Of a stretch of 64,000 nucleotides of DNA, positions 1 through 12,275 are shown piece after piece. The translations under genes and the position numbers were made by a program. Within the stretch, counting starts at the first letter, position 1. Every line of letters begins with the position of its first letter. The notes below the pieces were generated by a model. The model made no database searches. It had not been told where the DNA came from and saw only the letters and a list, made by a program, of their open reading frames with translations. This stretch comes from Schizophyllum amplum (lineage: Eukaryota; Basidiomycota; Agaricomycetes; Agaricales; Schizophyllaceae), in contig VDMD01000002.1 in NCBI GenBank assembly GCA_007026445.1, positions 2,666,001 to 2,730,000 on the forward strand, in the 5' to 3' direction.

Positions 1-2330
1 TTGGTCGAGCGTAAGTGGAACACTCTGGCCACTGTCACCAAACCTCATGCTGTTGCAGATATTCCGCTGCATTGAAAGCGAGGGAGCCATTCTGGAGCAA
101 AGTCGTCCAACCGCAGGTAAGATGCGCAATGCATTCGTCGCGGAGTTATCTTGAACTCATCGAACAGACGAACGGTACCACATCTGCCGCCGCATCACCT
201 GTACCCGAGAAACCACGCAATGGGGCCCTACCGTCAAGTGTTCCTCCACGACCTCCCGCGCAGCCTGTACCTGCTAAACCAGGATCCTCGATGCCTCTGC
301 CTTCTGCTCCTCGCACCCAAACCTCGACGCCAGAAGCCAGGAACGTTCCTTCACCGGCTCCTGCTGGTGATCGACAGTCCAACTTGAAGTTCAACGTTGC
401 AGGGTAGGTACATCCTCAACGTGCAAATTCGGCAGCTCATATTATATAGGGTCGCGCGTCCGTCCGTCGTGAAACGGACCCAAGCACAGGATGCCGCTGC
501 AGCCACGACCGACAAATCAGCCACACCCAGCAAACCTCCCGAGATGCAGAACAAGTTGCCCGAGAAGCCACGGGAGCTGGAGCCTCCTAAGGAAGCAGCC
601 CGCCCTATTCCTGTCTCCATGACAGAGCCGCCGCGATCGCCTCGCAGCCACCGCATCAACAACGACAGGTCCCCTCGTCCGCCTATGCCGCCGCCGGTAG
701 CACCGAGTCAGACCCCGTCAGCACAGGAGCTGCGCGAGACCGCGAAGCAGAGCATCGGTCGCAACGAGACACGCCCTCCATCCGAGCCACGCAGTCAAAC
801 CACCCCTGCCTCATCTTCACCTCGCGTCCGCTCCCCGTCCCCCGCCAGCCGCCCGGGCACCCGCAACCACAGCGCTGAGAGTCGTGGCAGCGGAGGCCGG
901 TCACGTACGGAGGACGACAAGCGCGAATCGAAACACCGCGATGGGCCCGCGCCCGCACCTGCACGCAGGGACAGCGTCACGCATGTTCGCAGCGAGCGCC
1001 GCGAGAAGGATGGCGAACGCGAGCGCGAGCGCGGCCGGGACCGCCATGGTGACCGCGACCGAGAACGAGACCGGGACCACCGCGACAGGGATCATCGTGA
1101 TCGCGACCGGCATAGGAAAGATGAGCATCGCAAGGATGACAAGGAGCGGGATCGTGACAGGGACCGCAAGGAGCGGGACAGTAGCCGGGCGGGAAGCTCA
1201 AGACAGGACGAGCGAGCTGCACGCCCGGATGACCGGTCTGCACGTCCTGATGACCGCTCTGGGCGTCCTGATGACCGCGCTGGGAGGCCCGATGAGCGGG
1301 TTTCTGCGCCTGCCCAGCTCACTGGCTCACGCATTGCCGATGAGGCGCTCGGGAAGCGGCGGCGCAGTGAGGAGGATGTGAGTCTTCCCGACTCGAAAAA
1401 GCCGCGCGCGTCTGAACGCAATCAGGCTGAAAGGGAGCGCGAGCGTGGCCAGAACGAACGAAATGAGCGTGAGCGTGGTGCTACCGAGCGCGAGCGCGGT
1501 GCGACTGAGCGCGAGCGTGGCTCGAATGATCGCGACCGACGCCGCTCGTCGCGTCGTGAAACCACGCACCGCGATGACCGTGTGCGGCGCGCGCCTGATC
1601 ACGACGGGCGCCCGCGGGAGCCTTCCGATCGTCGGCGGCGCGACCAGCGAGAAGACGGTGCTGCAGCTGCAGACAGAGTGAGTTTCCGCCTACCGAAAAA
1701 AAGGCTTGCTAACGGTCACTCGCAGGCTGCCACGGAGAAGCGCATCCCCGACGGGCCAGCGTCTAACGCGGCACCGAAGGCGCCGCCGACAGCGCCGTCA
1801 GCCCCTCGGGCGGATAGGCATAGGGAGCAAGCTGCTGGCCGGGAGCAGGGTGTTGGGAATCGCGACCAGAACGGCGGCAATCAGAACGGTGGTAGCCGTG
1901 ACACGGCTACCGGCAACCGCGACCAAGGTACCGCTGGAACCCCACCTGCTGCGCCTTCCTCGGCGCCCTCACAGCCACCGGGTGGGACGCTTCTATCGCG
2001 TCTCGACAAAGCCCCGCCCCCGTTGGAGGGATACGCGAGGCGGGAGGAGGATAGGAAACGAACGTTTGCTGGTGAGTACAAGGCTTAGTGATGCTAACCT
2101 TCGCCATTCTCCTTTGAATCTGTGTTAACCTTCAATCAGAACGTGAAGAGCCCGCTGATGCACCCAACACACCCACGGAGCAGCAGAACAAGTCCAAGAG
2201 GATCAGGCTGGACCGGACACGCTATGGGCCGAGCGGGCCGAACGTGATCAACGAGTACCTGAGCGATGGTCCGGGGGGCAGGAACAATGGGCCCAGGGGT
2301 GGGCGCGGTGGGCGGAGGGGGAAGGATTAG
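1..2330 (+). CDS. THO complex subunit THO2-like, C-terminal part (5' end outside window)
   Basis: The reading frame enters from the left edge and ends at TAG 2328-2330. Exons read as 1-10, 59-116, 168-403, 450-1677, 1726-2071 and 2140-2330, with introns of 46-68 nt. The visible part has no folded domain. It is Pro/Ser-rich, then strongly charged with long runs of RD, RE and HRD dipeptides (roughly 1000-1650), and ends in an Arg/Gly-rich tail (GGRGGRRGKD). In THO2/THOC2, the scaffold of the THO/TREX mRNA-export complex, the C-terminus is a long basic RE/RD-rich nucleic-acid-binding tail, which matches. The conserved THOC2 core lies outside the window, so the name rests on composition only; another large nuclear RNA-binding protein is possible. 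That this is a spliced coding 3' end is much surer than the identity. Confidence 0.5.
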
Positions 2331-2671
2331 TGCCGCTGCTCAGGATATCTGGAAGCGCGAAAGACTGAAGGCAGTCCAGTGGACGAATTCGGCTGCAGGT
2401 TAGCGATTGTTTGTAAGATATAGTCCATCTACATATCACCTCTCTGGTGTAGCATTACAAGGACGATTTGCTGCGGCCTTGCACCTCTACTCGCGTGACC
2501 GAGTGGCAGTTTCCTGTTTCGTACTGCCATTGTTCGCTCGCATCAAGCGATCGATCAGTGGAATCCGGATCCCCGCGATCGAGACAAGGCGAGGGTCTCG
2601 TCCCATTTTCCTCCTCGGTCTTTTTGCTTGAGACATCCGCTATTTAAAGTCCGGGCCCAAGGACAACGAAG
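2331..2671. other. intergenic, THO2-like 3' end to GCH1 5' end
   Basis: 341 bp between two co-oriented genes. It should hold the 3' UTR of the upstream gene and the promoter of GTP cyclohydrolase I. A short TATTTAAAG lies at about 2640, 25-30 bp before the start codon. No other feature seen. Confidence 0.5.
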
Positions 2672-3782
2672 ATGAACCCAGCAGAGCAAATGGCGCACGG
2701 AACGATGCTGAACGAGCAGCTGCACCGGCTGCAGCAGATTCCGCACGGGGAGCAGGTGAAGGATGCGCAGGCGATGGGACAGGAGCACGACCAGGGGGAG
2801 GGCTCGTCTTCAACGACGGACCCATCGTCCTCGATGACACCGCCTATTCATGACGGGTACGGCTTCCGTCCATTCTCTGGGGCTTCAACTCCTCGAAAAG
2901 ACTTACTCCCGTCTGCACTCGAACAAGGCTCGCGATCGCCACTTCCACCCAACGACTACGGCCTTGGCTGGCCAGGTGCGTCCCCCCCTTCTCCTTACCT
3001 CGCATGGACTCAGTCATCCTTCAGCAAAGTCCACTGTGCTACGCCTCAACGCTACCGCCGCTGAGAAGCAGGCGCGCGAGGAAAAGATGGCAGCGGCCGT
3101 GCGCACCATCCTCGAGTGCATCGGCGAGGACCCAGACCGCGAGGGGCTCCTGCGCACGCCGATCCGCTATGCGCAGGCGCTCATGTACCTCACGAAGGGC
3201 TACGAGGAGCGGCTCATCGGTCCGTGGCCCATCTCTCTATCCCCCCGATCGAGCGATTCATAGAAGGTTGCAGATGTGATCAACGACGCCGTGTTTGCCG
3301 AGGACCACGAGGAGATGGTCATTGTGCGCGACATCGACATTGCGAGCCTTTGCGAGCATCATCTTGTCCCCTTCACCGGCAAGGTGCGTATAGCGCGATT
3401 TGTCGACAAGTGACGACTCACGTTCTCCCAGATTGCCATCGCCTACATACCCAACAAGCTCGTCCTCGGTATCTCGAAGCTAGCGCGCATTGCAGAGACG
3501 TTCAGCCGGCGACTGCAGGTGCAGGAGCGTCTCACCAAGCAGATCGCGATCGCTGTGCAGGAGGCGATCAAGCCGCGCGGTGTCGCCGTGGTCATGGAGG
3601 CGACGTGAGTGTGCCGTCCTGTCTTTTACTGCCATAGTGGGCTCACCCTCCTTAGCCACCTCTGCATGACCATGCGTGGAGTACAAAAGCCTGGCGCCAT
3701 GACTGTGACCTCCTGTATGCTTGGTTGCTTCCGCACACAGCAAAAGACGCGAGAAGAGTTCCTCACGCTCATCAAGCGCTGA
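2672..3782 (+). CDS. FOL2: GTP cyclohydrolase I
   Basis: Catalyses the first committed step of folate/tetrahydrobiopterin synthesis, GTP to 7,8-dihydroneopterin triphosphate. Five exons: 2672-2975, 3025-3219, 3274-3383, 3432-3604, 3656-3782, giving 302 residues, close to fungal and animal GCH1. The first ~85 residues are a non-conserved Gln/Ser-rich leader, as usual in eukaryotes. The core follows with [18 protein letters not shown] (tunnel-fold N-terminal helix), the zinc-site motif [31 protein letters not shown], the QERLTKQIA segment, and [13 protein letters not shown] with the second zinc cysteine. All catalytic Cys/His residues of the family are present. The intron at 3220 has a weak GTCCGT donor, but the protein reads through the junction without a break. 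Cytosolic. Confidence 0.96.
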
Positions 3783-5400
3783 GGATAAGGACGTGGCATA
3801 CGGCATTGCCTATGCTTCTGGCCAGCGATGCACGGAATGTCTGATGTGCGGCCGATGGTCCGGTGCACGATAGACGGAAAATTACCATGAACAAACAGCA
3901 TCATCCATCATCGAACCTGGTTTCAACACCCACGCCGGCTGAGATTCAACATTGAGCGGTGTGCCATGTACAATATACTTACTATACTATGTATTCCCTA
4001 ATCTATCGTCGAGGGCTTGCTTACTGGGAATGAGATAAACATTTGTGGCAATAGGACGATAACAAGGCTGGCCATGTGCTCGGCCAACGTTCAAGCCTCA
4101 ATGGCGCAGCTTTCAAATCTCAGTCTGTGTTGTTGTCCTATGTTTCCTCTCCATTATGCACCTCCGCCTTCGTTCCACCACATCGTTAATGTGGATCTCT
4201 CCAATGTAAGTAAGCAGTAAGGTGGAAAGCAGTGAGCAGTAACACTCCATTCGACTTGTCATCGACTTTCTCTGTCTACGAAAGCTGTTGTCACACGTAC
4301 TCGCGGGCCGGTCAAGGTGGGCGAAGTTGCGGCAGTCCTGGACCACCTTGTAGAAACTGTACGCTGCAGCCAATCGATCATTCCAGTGCGCTGGCAGCAG
4401 GGTACGGTGACGCTGTCATCAGAAAAAATGCACCCCCCATTATTTCGTACAATACCGCGTTATAATCCCGATATGTGCTATGAGATTTCGGCACTGTTAT
4501 ACCACAAAGTGTGTGTGGGTACAACAGCTATAAGGCAGTTTATCATGTCATAACATCGCGCGCCTGAGCTTGTGTCGTGCCATTTCATCGCGCGCCGCCT
4601 TTTATAAGACCTCCCAGTGCCACCTATACCGTACAATATTACCGCCTAAATGTGCTTATAGCTTGTTGCACGCTGAACTCGACTCTCTGACCATTGAAAA
4701 CATGCAGGGAAAGATATTGCATTGGCAAGTAGTCTATATGTATCGACAAGCTGATGCATAGGAGCAATACTCTACACCGAACATACAAGCATACATGGGC
4801 GAGCGGCTTCGAGCATGCAACATCGAAAACCATGCTACAAAAGGACGATAAGCGCAGGTCCCACGCACATTAAGGAAGCACTCACGAGGCCAGGCGAATC
4901 GATTCTAATAGAAGATGGGGCGGAGGGGAGGTAGGCGTACACACAGTTGAGGACAGCTAAGGCAGGAGGAGGTGCGGAGTAGGGACCAACAGGTTTGATC
5001 AGGGTGACATGGAGCACGGCGATGCACGGTAGGGATCATGAACCTGGAAACAGATATCGGCACTGCCTAGGCGTCAGCGTCACGTTGCATGGGTCGTGGC
5101 AGCACTCACCAGCAGCCAGTTCTGGTCGGGGAAGGCGGCTGTTGAGCCAGCGCGCAGCCGCCATACGCTCTGCGCATGATGGAGTCGAACGATAGCGCGA
5201 CGGTGGCTTACTTGACGTGAGCGCGAGGATGACAGCAGCGCCAGCGCCAGTGACAGCACCGGCGGCGCCGCCGAGGTCAGCACGGGGATGCTGAGCAGCG
5301 CGGCAGTGGTGGTGGCAGCGGCGCAGTGGTGGTCAATGACGAGTTGCGTTCGCGGAACGGTCGCTTACAAATAGTGCTTTCGGCACTTGCCGAAACTTGA

Positions 5401-5457
5401 TCCGCGCTGGCCTCAGCTTGACGATCATATCCGCGCTGGCCTCAGCTTGACGATCAT
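5401..5457. repeat. 29-bp tandem duplication
   Basis: The unit starting TCCGCGCTGGCCTCAGCTTG is present twice back to back with period 29 (5401-5429 and 5430-5457) without mismatches. It lies in non-coding DNA and looks like a recent slippage or microduplication event. Confidence 0.9.
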
Positions 5458-6406
5458 CGACATTGCATCGACACCTCTGCTAGCTGCGCCACGGAATACG
5501 TAGCAAGCTGCGGCCACACGGAATCTCGAGCGATCCTTGCGCGGCCTCCTCTCAAGCTGACTTCAAGATGGCAGCGACACTACTTTCATAAGGAATAACC
5601 AAGCATCGCCGTAGCCTGGACCTGACTTTGCGTGCGGCTCGAAATTGACCTTGCAGTTCGAGATAGGTGTGTTCCCCTGCTGAGAGGCATCCTTCCGAAG
5701 TCTAACCAAGGTGTCCCCAGCGTCCCTACGCTCCTGAAGGGCATCATACGTACATGCCCTCCCTATCCCTGCCGTATCCGCACTAGGTGCTACCTTGCAC
5801 TATGATTTGGCTTCCGCTCAGTCTACGACGTGGGCGTGTTCTATTTTGTTCGCAAGTTTGCAAGCTGCAAGGCTTGATGGCGGAGACGATTTCCAGGAGT
5901 GCCCACAAGGCCATCTTACGGTCACGACTTTCCTTTCGACACCTCCTTCGAACTTCTTTTACTCAGCTTCGACAATGCAGATCTCTTGGAAAGCAGTCCT
6001 GCCTTGATCATGTACGAGGTGTGCACTAGGCATGCACATATGTATTGCATAAGTGTTATGCATGGCGCGTAAGCTGGCCCCGCGCGCGCGTTCGAGAATT
6101 CGACGGTGGCCGAGCCATGGAATGGCCAGTGATTAGGCGCTAAGAAGTCTGCCCTATGGCATGACGCGTTCCCGGGTCGTATAGCATGCAACACTATACA
6201 GGCGGGCGTTGTATAGCGCGTTGCCGGATGTTATGCCACGGGATGAGGCGTTATATCCTTAGACCCGGCCTGGCATAACGCGCTATTCGACTGGCCAGCC
6301 TATTCCGTGTTATAACACAGTCGTCATTTTCCTGATGGTCATTGCCACATCTGCAGCAGCTGAGAAAAAGCCGATAGATTGGTCGGCATATGAGAGCGGT
6401 ACCGAT

Positions 6407-6414
6407 GCACGTTT
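6407..6414 (+). promoter_or_regulatory. possible Pho4-type site upstream of PHO81
   Basis: GCACGTTT lies about 200 bp before the PHO81 start. This word is a known low-affinity yeast Pho4 site. One 8-bp match is weak evidence and no perfect CACGTG is nearby. Confidence 0.2.
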
Positions 6415-6612
6415 GTGGTGCGCCTGTGAATTTATGGCCATCACTGCAATCGTTGATATTGGTGACCGTGAGAACGGAAACGCGTGGTCATGAACGTTCG
6501 TGACGGATCAGTGATTCGGAACGGGCGCCTGTTGAATTCTTCCCTCATGTTCACCGAACCTATACAAAGCTAAACGGCACCCTAACGCGTCGCTGACTGC
6601 GGGGGACTCAGG

Positions 6613-9600
6613 ATGAAGGTGCGCTAGGCAGCCGATGTTAGTGATCAGCTGATTGAACGCAGGCGCACGTAGTTTGGGAAGCATATCCAGGCCCAGCAGG
6701 TGCCAGGATGGTCGCAGTATTACTTGGACTACAAGTTCCTCAAGAAGATCATCTCGGCCCTCGCGGACAAGCGCCCCGCCTCTGACGCTGCCGCGCTCGC
6801 ACTCGGTGTGCGGCCCTCCGACACCCTGGATTCCAGCGCGTTATCTGCGCTCACGGCCCTCGGGCAGGCGCCGCAGGAGCCTCCCCTTTTCACCGACGTC
6901 GCGCGCGATGACGACCTTCAGGCGCACAAAGCGGCGTTCTTCTTCAAACTCGAACGTGAGCTAGAGAAGGTGCGTGGTATTATACATTCTTACAGCATCC
7001 GCTCATCGCTCTGTCCCCCTTCCAGATCAACCTCTTCTATCTTCAGAAGGAAGCAGAATTGCGCCTACGTCTCGAGACGCTGCTCTCCAAGCGCCGCGCC
7101 GCGGTTCTCCGCGGTGTGCCCGACAGTCCGGACGATGTCGCCCAGAAGAACGTCGAATGGAGTGCTGTTGAGGAAGGCTTCCGCCTGCTCGAGCGAGATC
7201 TTGGCAAGCTGCAGGTACTCATGCTCGCGCACCCGCGTGTCACTCATCCGCCCACACGCTCGTGTTAGCAATATATAGAGATCAACGCGACTGGTTTCCG
7301 CAAGATCCTCAAAAAGTTTGACAAGCGCTCGAAGAGCTCGACGAAGGAGTTGTATCTCGCCCGCCAGGTTGACATACAGCCGGTGTTCAACCGTCAGGTC
7401 TGTCGAGGTGCTACTGCTAGGCGCGATGGCTGACGCGGTTGCAGCTGATATCGGAACTATCAGACACGGTCGCAGCATGCCTCCTCGACCTTTCGGATCT
7501 CTCATCGGGCCTGAAGTTCGAGGGCGGCGCGGCTAACGACATTGTCGCTCTACAGATCATGACAGAACGGAACTCGGGCATGGGTCCTTTCAATGACCTG
7601 GAGAGCAACCTCCGACGTGCTGTGATCAGCCACGATACAGCTGCCGTCGCTGACTGCGTGCGCTATTCCGACGCTCTCGCCTCACAGCCGGGTGGCAAGC
7701 CGCACGTCACGCGTATTCTTTGGCGGGTCGTCAATGAGGCAGCAAAGGACCTTGCTGACCTCGTTCTCTCCTCGCTCTCGAGCCCATTCGACTTTCAATT
7801 TGTGGACGATATCAACGGACGGACCTGTCTCCATGAGGCCGCTAAGTCTGGATGCGACCGCCTCGCAATGATGTGTATCGAGCATGGCGTGCGCGTAGAC
7901 AAGCAAGACGCCTACGGGCGGACGGCGCTCCACTACGCCGCCATACACGGCAACGCGTCAACCTGCAAGCTCCTTCTAGAGGCTCAGGTCCCGCCGGATA
8001 CTCTCGATCTGGACAATTACAGCCCACTCGTGTACGCAACTCTGTGCGGCAGCGTTGAGTGCGTCCGGCTTCTGCTAGACGTCGGACACGTCTCCGTGAA
8101 CCCAATGGCGGGAGCGGGAGACCTGATCCCACTATCCCTTGCCTGCCGATCCGGCCATGTGGACGTAGTGGTTTTATTGCTGCAGCGAGGCGCTCTGTGT
8201 TTACCCAATACCAACGGCGAATACCCCATGCATCTTGCTGCCCGTGAAGGGCGCGTGGGTGTCTGCGAACTGCTACTCGACAGTGAGGGCTGGGACGCTC
8301 CGGACAAGTACCATGAATGGACGCCGCTCTTTCACGCAGCCACCCGCGGGCATGACGAGTGTGTACGCGTGCTTCTCGATGCCGGCGCCCGCGTCAACGT
8401 CGTCGACGAGCTGCGACATCTTCCCGTTCACTACGCCGCGTGGTTTGGGCACGAGAGGGGCATGCAACTGCTGCTCGCTGCCGCCGACGCATCTCAAGGC
8501 CCCGCCACGATGGCTGTTGACTCACCGGAAAAAGATGCGCTGGAGGATAGCGAGATCGACCTCATTCCTTCGCTCTCTCTTCCGCCGCCCATCATGCCGC
8601 ATCGTGTCTACGGACACAACTACCTCGACCGGAGCCACCTTGTGCAGGTCTCCCTCAGCGAGAGCAGCGGTTCACGTGGACCGCTCGGCGTACGGTTGCA
8701 TCGTCGCTTACTGAGCCCGGCTTTCCGAGACGAATACCTCTTGAAAAGCACGCCACTGAAATTGGTGATGACCGCAGACCCTAGCGTATCGCGCGCTCTC
8801 TTCACGCTGTCCCTACCGCAGGGCGCGGACCCTGCCGTCTTTGCCTTCCAGATACCCTCGCTGGATAATCTGTCTCTCGAGTTCTCGATATATCCTAATT
8901 TCGGGACGCGGACGATTGGGCGCGCGGTGGCGCTGGCGTCCATGTTCAGAGACGCAAGTGCTTTTGGGCGGTACGTTTTGCCAATCCTGGATACGAGATT
9001 GCACGTTATAGGGGAGGTAAGTTTGTGGTTGTATACATCTGAAAAATACGTGAATATTGACGAACATTGTAGGTTGCGTTTGAGTTGAGCGTCATCACCG
9101 CATTCGACCAGGCGACGCTCGCCATCGGCGGCGACATTGAGACGTACTGGAAGTCGATGTCCGGACCCTCCATATCTCAACCTGGTCTAGCGAACATGCC
9201 CCACCGGTCTACGCTGTTCGGATCCGCACAGATGTCGCCCTCCGCGCAGTCCGTCGTCAGCGCCTCTGGGCAGCAGGTCACCGTCTCGTCGTTGCAGGGC
9301 GAATACGTGACCGCGGTCGTACAGCTTACGAGGGACATGCGGCCCGTCGTCTTCGCGGAGGATCTGCTGCCCGAGTCGAGCTTCGACGTTTCCCCGGGGG
9401 ATGTGACACTGCAGCAATTTGAGGGACTGGCGCGTCGGCTTGGGCGAGAGGGGGCCTTCGCCGACGCCGTCTCTCCGCCGGCCTGCGCACAGGCGATACG
9501 AAATGCGATGATGTCTCTATCACAGCTGCTGCGAGTGAGTCTGGCCATCATGGCGCTGCGAAGACCCTGCATCTCACGCTCGCACGCAGACCCTTTCACC

Positions 9601-10278
9601 GAACATTGGCCTGAACCTCCAACTGCGACTACCAGTTAACTTGAATGCGCCTCGCGCGCCCGCGCACCTGGACGTTAACGGATTCGTCGACGCGGTCCTT
9701 CGAGACATCTACGACAACACTGCGATTGCAGATGTACGCGTTGCGCGAAGGCGTCTCATGTTCACATCGTCTTCCCCGGAGGTGACTGCGGCGCTGAACT
9801 GGAAGCAGCCTAACTGTGCGTATCTTCTTTTGTCAGATTGGTCTCTTGCTTGTAGAGTGCGCCTTTGCTTGCCGATTGTTGCTCCATGTCATGCAAAACT
9901 GTGTTTGGGCCACTGAGCTGACCCATCTCTTGCAGACCCGGTCTTTTTCTCGACGCAGCCAGTTTCCGCCTCCGATAACCGGCCGACTCTGAGCATCGGG
10001 GAGGCAGTAGACTTTGCGAGGTCGAACAACTTACTGGGAATCTTCGCGGACGGCAACATGCTAGTGCGTGTCCCATTGCATTCACACCTGACGCCTGGAT
10101 CTGACCTCTTCCCCTCCAGGCCCGCGTACCCTCCCTCATGGACGCTGTGCGCGATGCGGGGCTTCTGCTTGGCAGTCATAGTAGGCAAGACGAGCACCTC
10201 ATAGATCTCGTCGACGCGTATATGGACGAGGGTCTGTTGGTGTATGCGGAGAGAACACTTGTAGATGAGGACATGTAG
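6613..10278 (+). CDS. PHO81: PHO81: SPX-ankyrin phosphate-signalling CDK inhibitor
   Basis: Regulator of the phosphate-starvation (PHO) pathway; in yeast Pho81 inhibits the Pho80-Pho85 cyclin-CDK. Nine exons: 6613-6618, 6673-6969, 7026-7214, 7281-7397, 7445-9016, 9073-9534, 9590-9815, 9936-10063, 10120-10278; 1051 residues, normal for the family. The start is fixed by SPX homology: a 6-nt first exon (ATG AAG) joins to give MKFGKHIQAQQVPGW. The SPX domain (about 1-225) includes the inositol-pyrophosphate-binding lysine helix GFRKILKKFDKRSKSS. Five or six ankyrin repeats follow (about 320-545, e.g. GRTALHYAAIHGNASTCKLLL). The C-terminal 470 residues match the degenerate GDPD-like region of Pho81 (IGGDIETYWKSM) but lack the GHRG catalytic motif of glycerophosphodiesterases, so this is PHO81 rather than GDE1. 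Confidence 0.94.
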
Positions 10279-10528
10279 GTATATAGTAACGGCTTGCAGA
10301 TGGCGGTAGATTCTGATGATGATGTGTAGCCTGCAGCATACTATTACTCAGAAAGGCAAAATATAGCGATAGAGCTTAAGCCGTTCCATAAGTCCAAGTT
10401 CGTTCGAGACAGATGCGTTGGGTATCATCAGGGTAGAAGCTAAAGCCTCAGCCAAGGAGCGGCGTTACTATCGCAGCCACATGTATGTTGGTAGATAATA
10501 GAAATGACCGCAGAGAAGTTCCCCACAT

Positions 10529-10602
10529 GGGTCGGTGGCGTAGTTGGTTATCGCATCTGTCTAACACACAGAAGGTCCTCAGTTCGAACCTGGGCCGACT
10601 CA
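10529..10602 (+). tRNA. tRNA-Val (anticodon AAC)
   Basis: A 74-nt cloverleaf without an intron. The acceptor stem is GGGTCGG with CCGACTC (one G-U pair), discriminator A. The D arm contains GTAGTTGGTTA, the anticodon arm is TCTGT-CTAACAC-ACAGA with anticodon AAC, and the T arm is CTCAG-TTCGAAC-CTGGG. It aligns position by position with yeast tRNA-Val(AAC). Internal A and B boxes are intact. The CCA end is not encoded, as expected in a nucleus. Confidence 0.96.
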
Positions 10603-10623
10603 TCAGCTCCAGTCATTTCTGTC

Positions 10624-10628
10624 TTTTT
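10624..10628 (+). terminator. RNA polymerase III terminator of tRNA-Val
   Basis: A TTTTT run begins 21 nt after the mature tRNA end, the usual spacing for pol III termination. Confidence 0.6.
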
Positions 10629-10835
10629 GGCATTTTCTTTGCTCCTATGGCATTCAGCATCATACTTCGGCTTCGGAAGGGCTAGCAGTACGTATGCATA
10701 TGGCTTCTCAGGAAACATTCGCTGAACAGAGTTGCTGTCTACATGGCTACCTTTCACTATTCGTGATGCACTGTATAGGATACGAAAATATCGGGGAGTT
10801 CATGAATCCGTAGAAGTAAGCGACCCCTCCATCGA

Positions 10836-12275
10836 TCACACCAGCACCTTCCTCAACTGCCACACCCGCGCCGGCAGCAGCGTCACCGGGCACCTACCGT
10901 GTTTCTCCACCTCGTCGTACGCGCATCGGTAGCAGAACACGTACCCCGACGGCAGCGCGGTCGCGTTGCTCACCGGCGCGCGGCACAGCGGGCACGTGCC
11001 GAGGCCCGCGGGGTCGAAGGGGATGCCCTGCGGGTGCGGGGCGAGCATGCGCGGCGGGGGCACGGCGGGCCCACGCGGGGCGGCGGCGAGCGCGCGCGCG
11101 GGCGACCCGGGCGCGTACCACCACTCGAGGAACTTGACGAAGAAGATGGCGGTGGGGAGGAGGAGGCGGAGGGAGTCGAGCAGGAGGCGGGGGGAGGTGA
11201 GGAGGAGGCGGCGCAGACGGGCGTGGAGGCTGCGGCGGCGGTCGGGGGCTGTGGGCTTGGGTTGCATGGCGGCGCGCTGGGGATGAAGGTGAGTTAGTTA
11301 GTGTGTGAGAGCGTCGGGTGAGGAGGCAGGGGCGCGACTGACGTAGTCTTCTGGGCCGAGGCGGCGGAGGTCGACGCCGATCCAGGAGAGCCAGGGCCGG
11401 TAGTAGGGCGTTTGGTCGAAGAGGTAGGCGACGTTGCTGATGAGGAGCCAGACCTCGAAGGCGGAGTTGGCCCAGGGGTATATCGTCGTGTAGGCGCGTC
11501 TGAGGCGCGCGGGCCAAGACTATGTGGCCGTTAGCGACGGCGGCGACTGTGCAAGGAAACACTCGTGTACCTCATCTTCATAGGACCTCCCCGCCTCCGA
11601 CTCGTCGTCCAGCAGGTCCGTGTGCGCGCCCCCTCCTAGCTCTTCGAAATAGTCGTGCGCCTTGGCGCGGATATATGGTATGGCGACCTTTGGAACTGCG
11701 TGAGCCGTTTCAATATACCTCTTGTATATCATAGTACACACCAAATAAAACAAGGAGAGCCGGATCTCTCTATTCCTCAGCTTCTCAGCTGGAGGTATGG
11801 TTCCAGACGCCAGCCTCGCGCGCTCGGTTTCGATGTAGGGTCTCCGTCTCCGCTTCATCCCGTAGAAGTTCTCCGCAAACGACGCGTCTGCGTCAGACCG
11901 ATAGTCAGTACAGCTGTGCGTTCACCAGATGGGACGTGGACGCACTGTGCTTGCGCAGGTAGTACCGCTCGACGACGAGCATGATTGCGGCGTAGAATTC
12001 CTCATGACGGTTGACGATGCGCAGGAGGTAGCGCGGGTAGCGCTGAGCGAAGACCTGTACGAGCAAAGGTTAGGTGGCGCGCAAGAGGGATGTGATCGGG
12101 CGCGTATAATGGGTCGGGATGGGAGATGGCTGGGATACCGGGCGTGGAGGAGAGCACGTACAGCTAACACATATTTCAAGGCAGGCTGCAGGAGGTCGCG
12201 TAGCTGCTCCTGTGCGACGAGCTCGAAGATGGAGGGCTTGAGGGGGTCGCCTCCGGAGCCGCTGAAGAATTCCAT
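10836..12275 (-). CDS. PEX12: Peroxin 12, RING subunit of the peroxisomal ubiquitin ligase
   Basis: Integral peroxisomal membrane protein which, with PEX2 and PEX10, ubiquitinates the PEX5 receptor for recycling. Six exons on the minus strand: 12275-12162, 12054-11946, 11887-11742, 11687-11571, 11519-11343, 11276-10836; 367 residues, normal for the family. It starts MEFFSGSGGDPLKPSIFELV, typical of PEX12. The Pex2/Pex12 N-terminal domain contains YYLRKHNASFAENFYGMKRR and FYLVAIPYIRAKAHDYFEEL. The C-terminal RING reads CPLCRAPVSNATALPSGYVF then CYRCAYDEVEKHGRCPVT. As in other PEX12 proteins it has too few Cys/His ligands to hold two zinc ions. A Pro/Ala linker precedes the RING. It shares a 0.5-kb divergent promoter region with the DUF336 gene. 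Confidence 0.94.

Larger units (their letters stand above)
3783..6612. other. gene-free 2.8-kb island
   Basis: No open frame here has a recognisable domain. It contains a perfect 29-bp tandem duplication at 5401-5457, many short palindromic words built on GTTATA/TATAAC next to CGCG (for example 4449, 4492, 6190-6310), and an inverted pair ATAGCGCGTT / AACGCGCTAT around 6213-6283. On the minus strand about 5340-4860 there is a weak coding-like stretch with intron-like junctions that I could not assign. The right end holds the PHO81 promoter. It looks like decayed repeat or pseudogene DNA. Confidence 0.5.

Noticed and set aside
1000..1300. Tandem repeat array or CRISPR-like regularity in the RD/RE-rich region
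   Set aside because: Codon-level repetition in a low-complexity protein; no constant repeat with spacers.
10894..11562. 222-codon Pro/Arg-rich minus frame and the plus-strand Gly/Arg frames opposite
   Set aside because: Shadows of PEX12 exons 4-6, which carry the RING finger.
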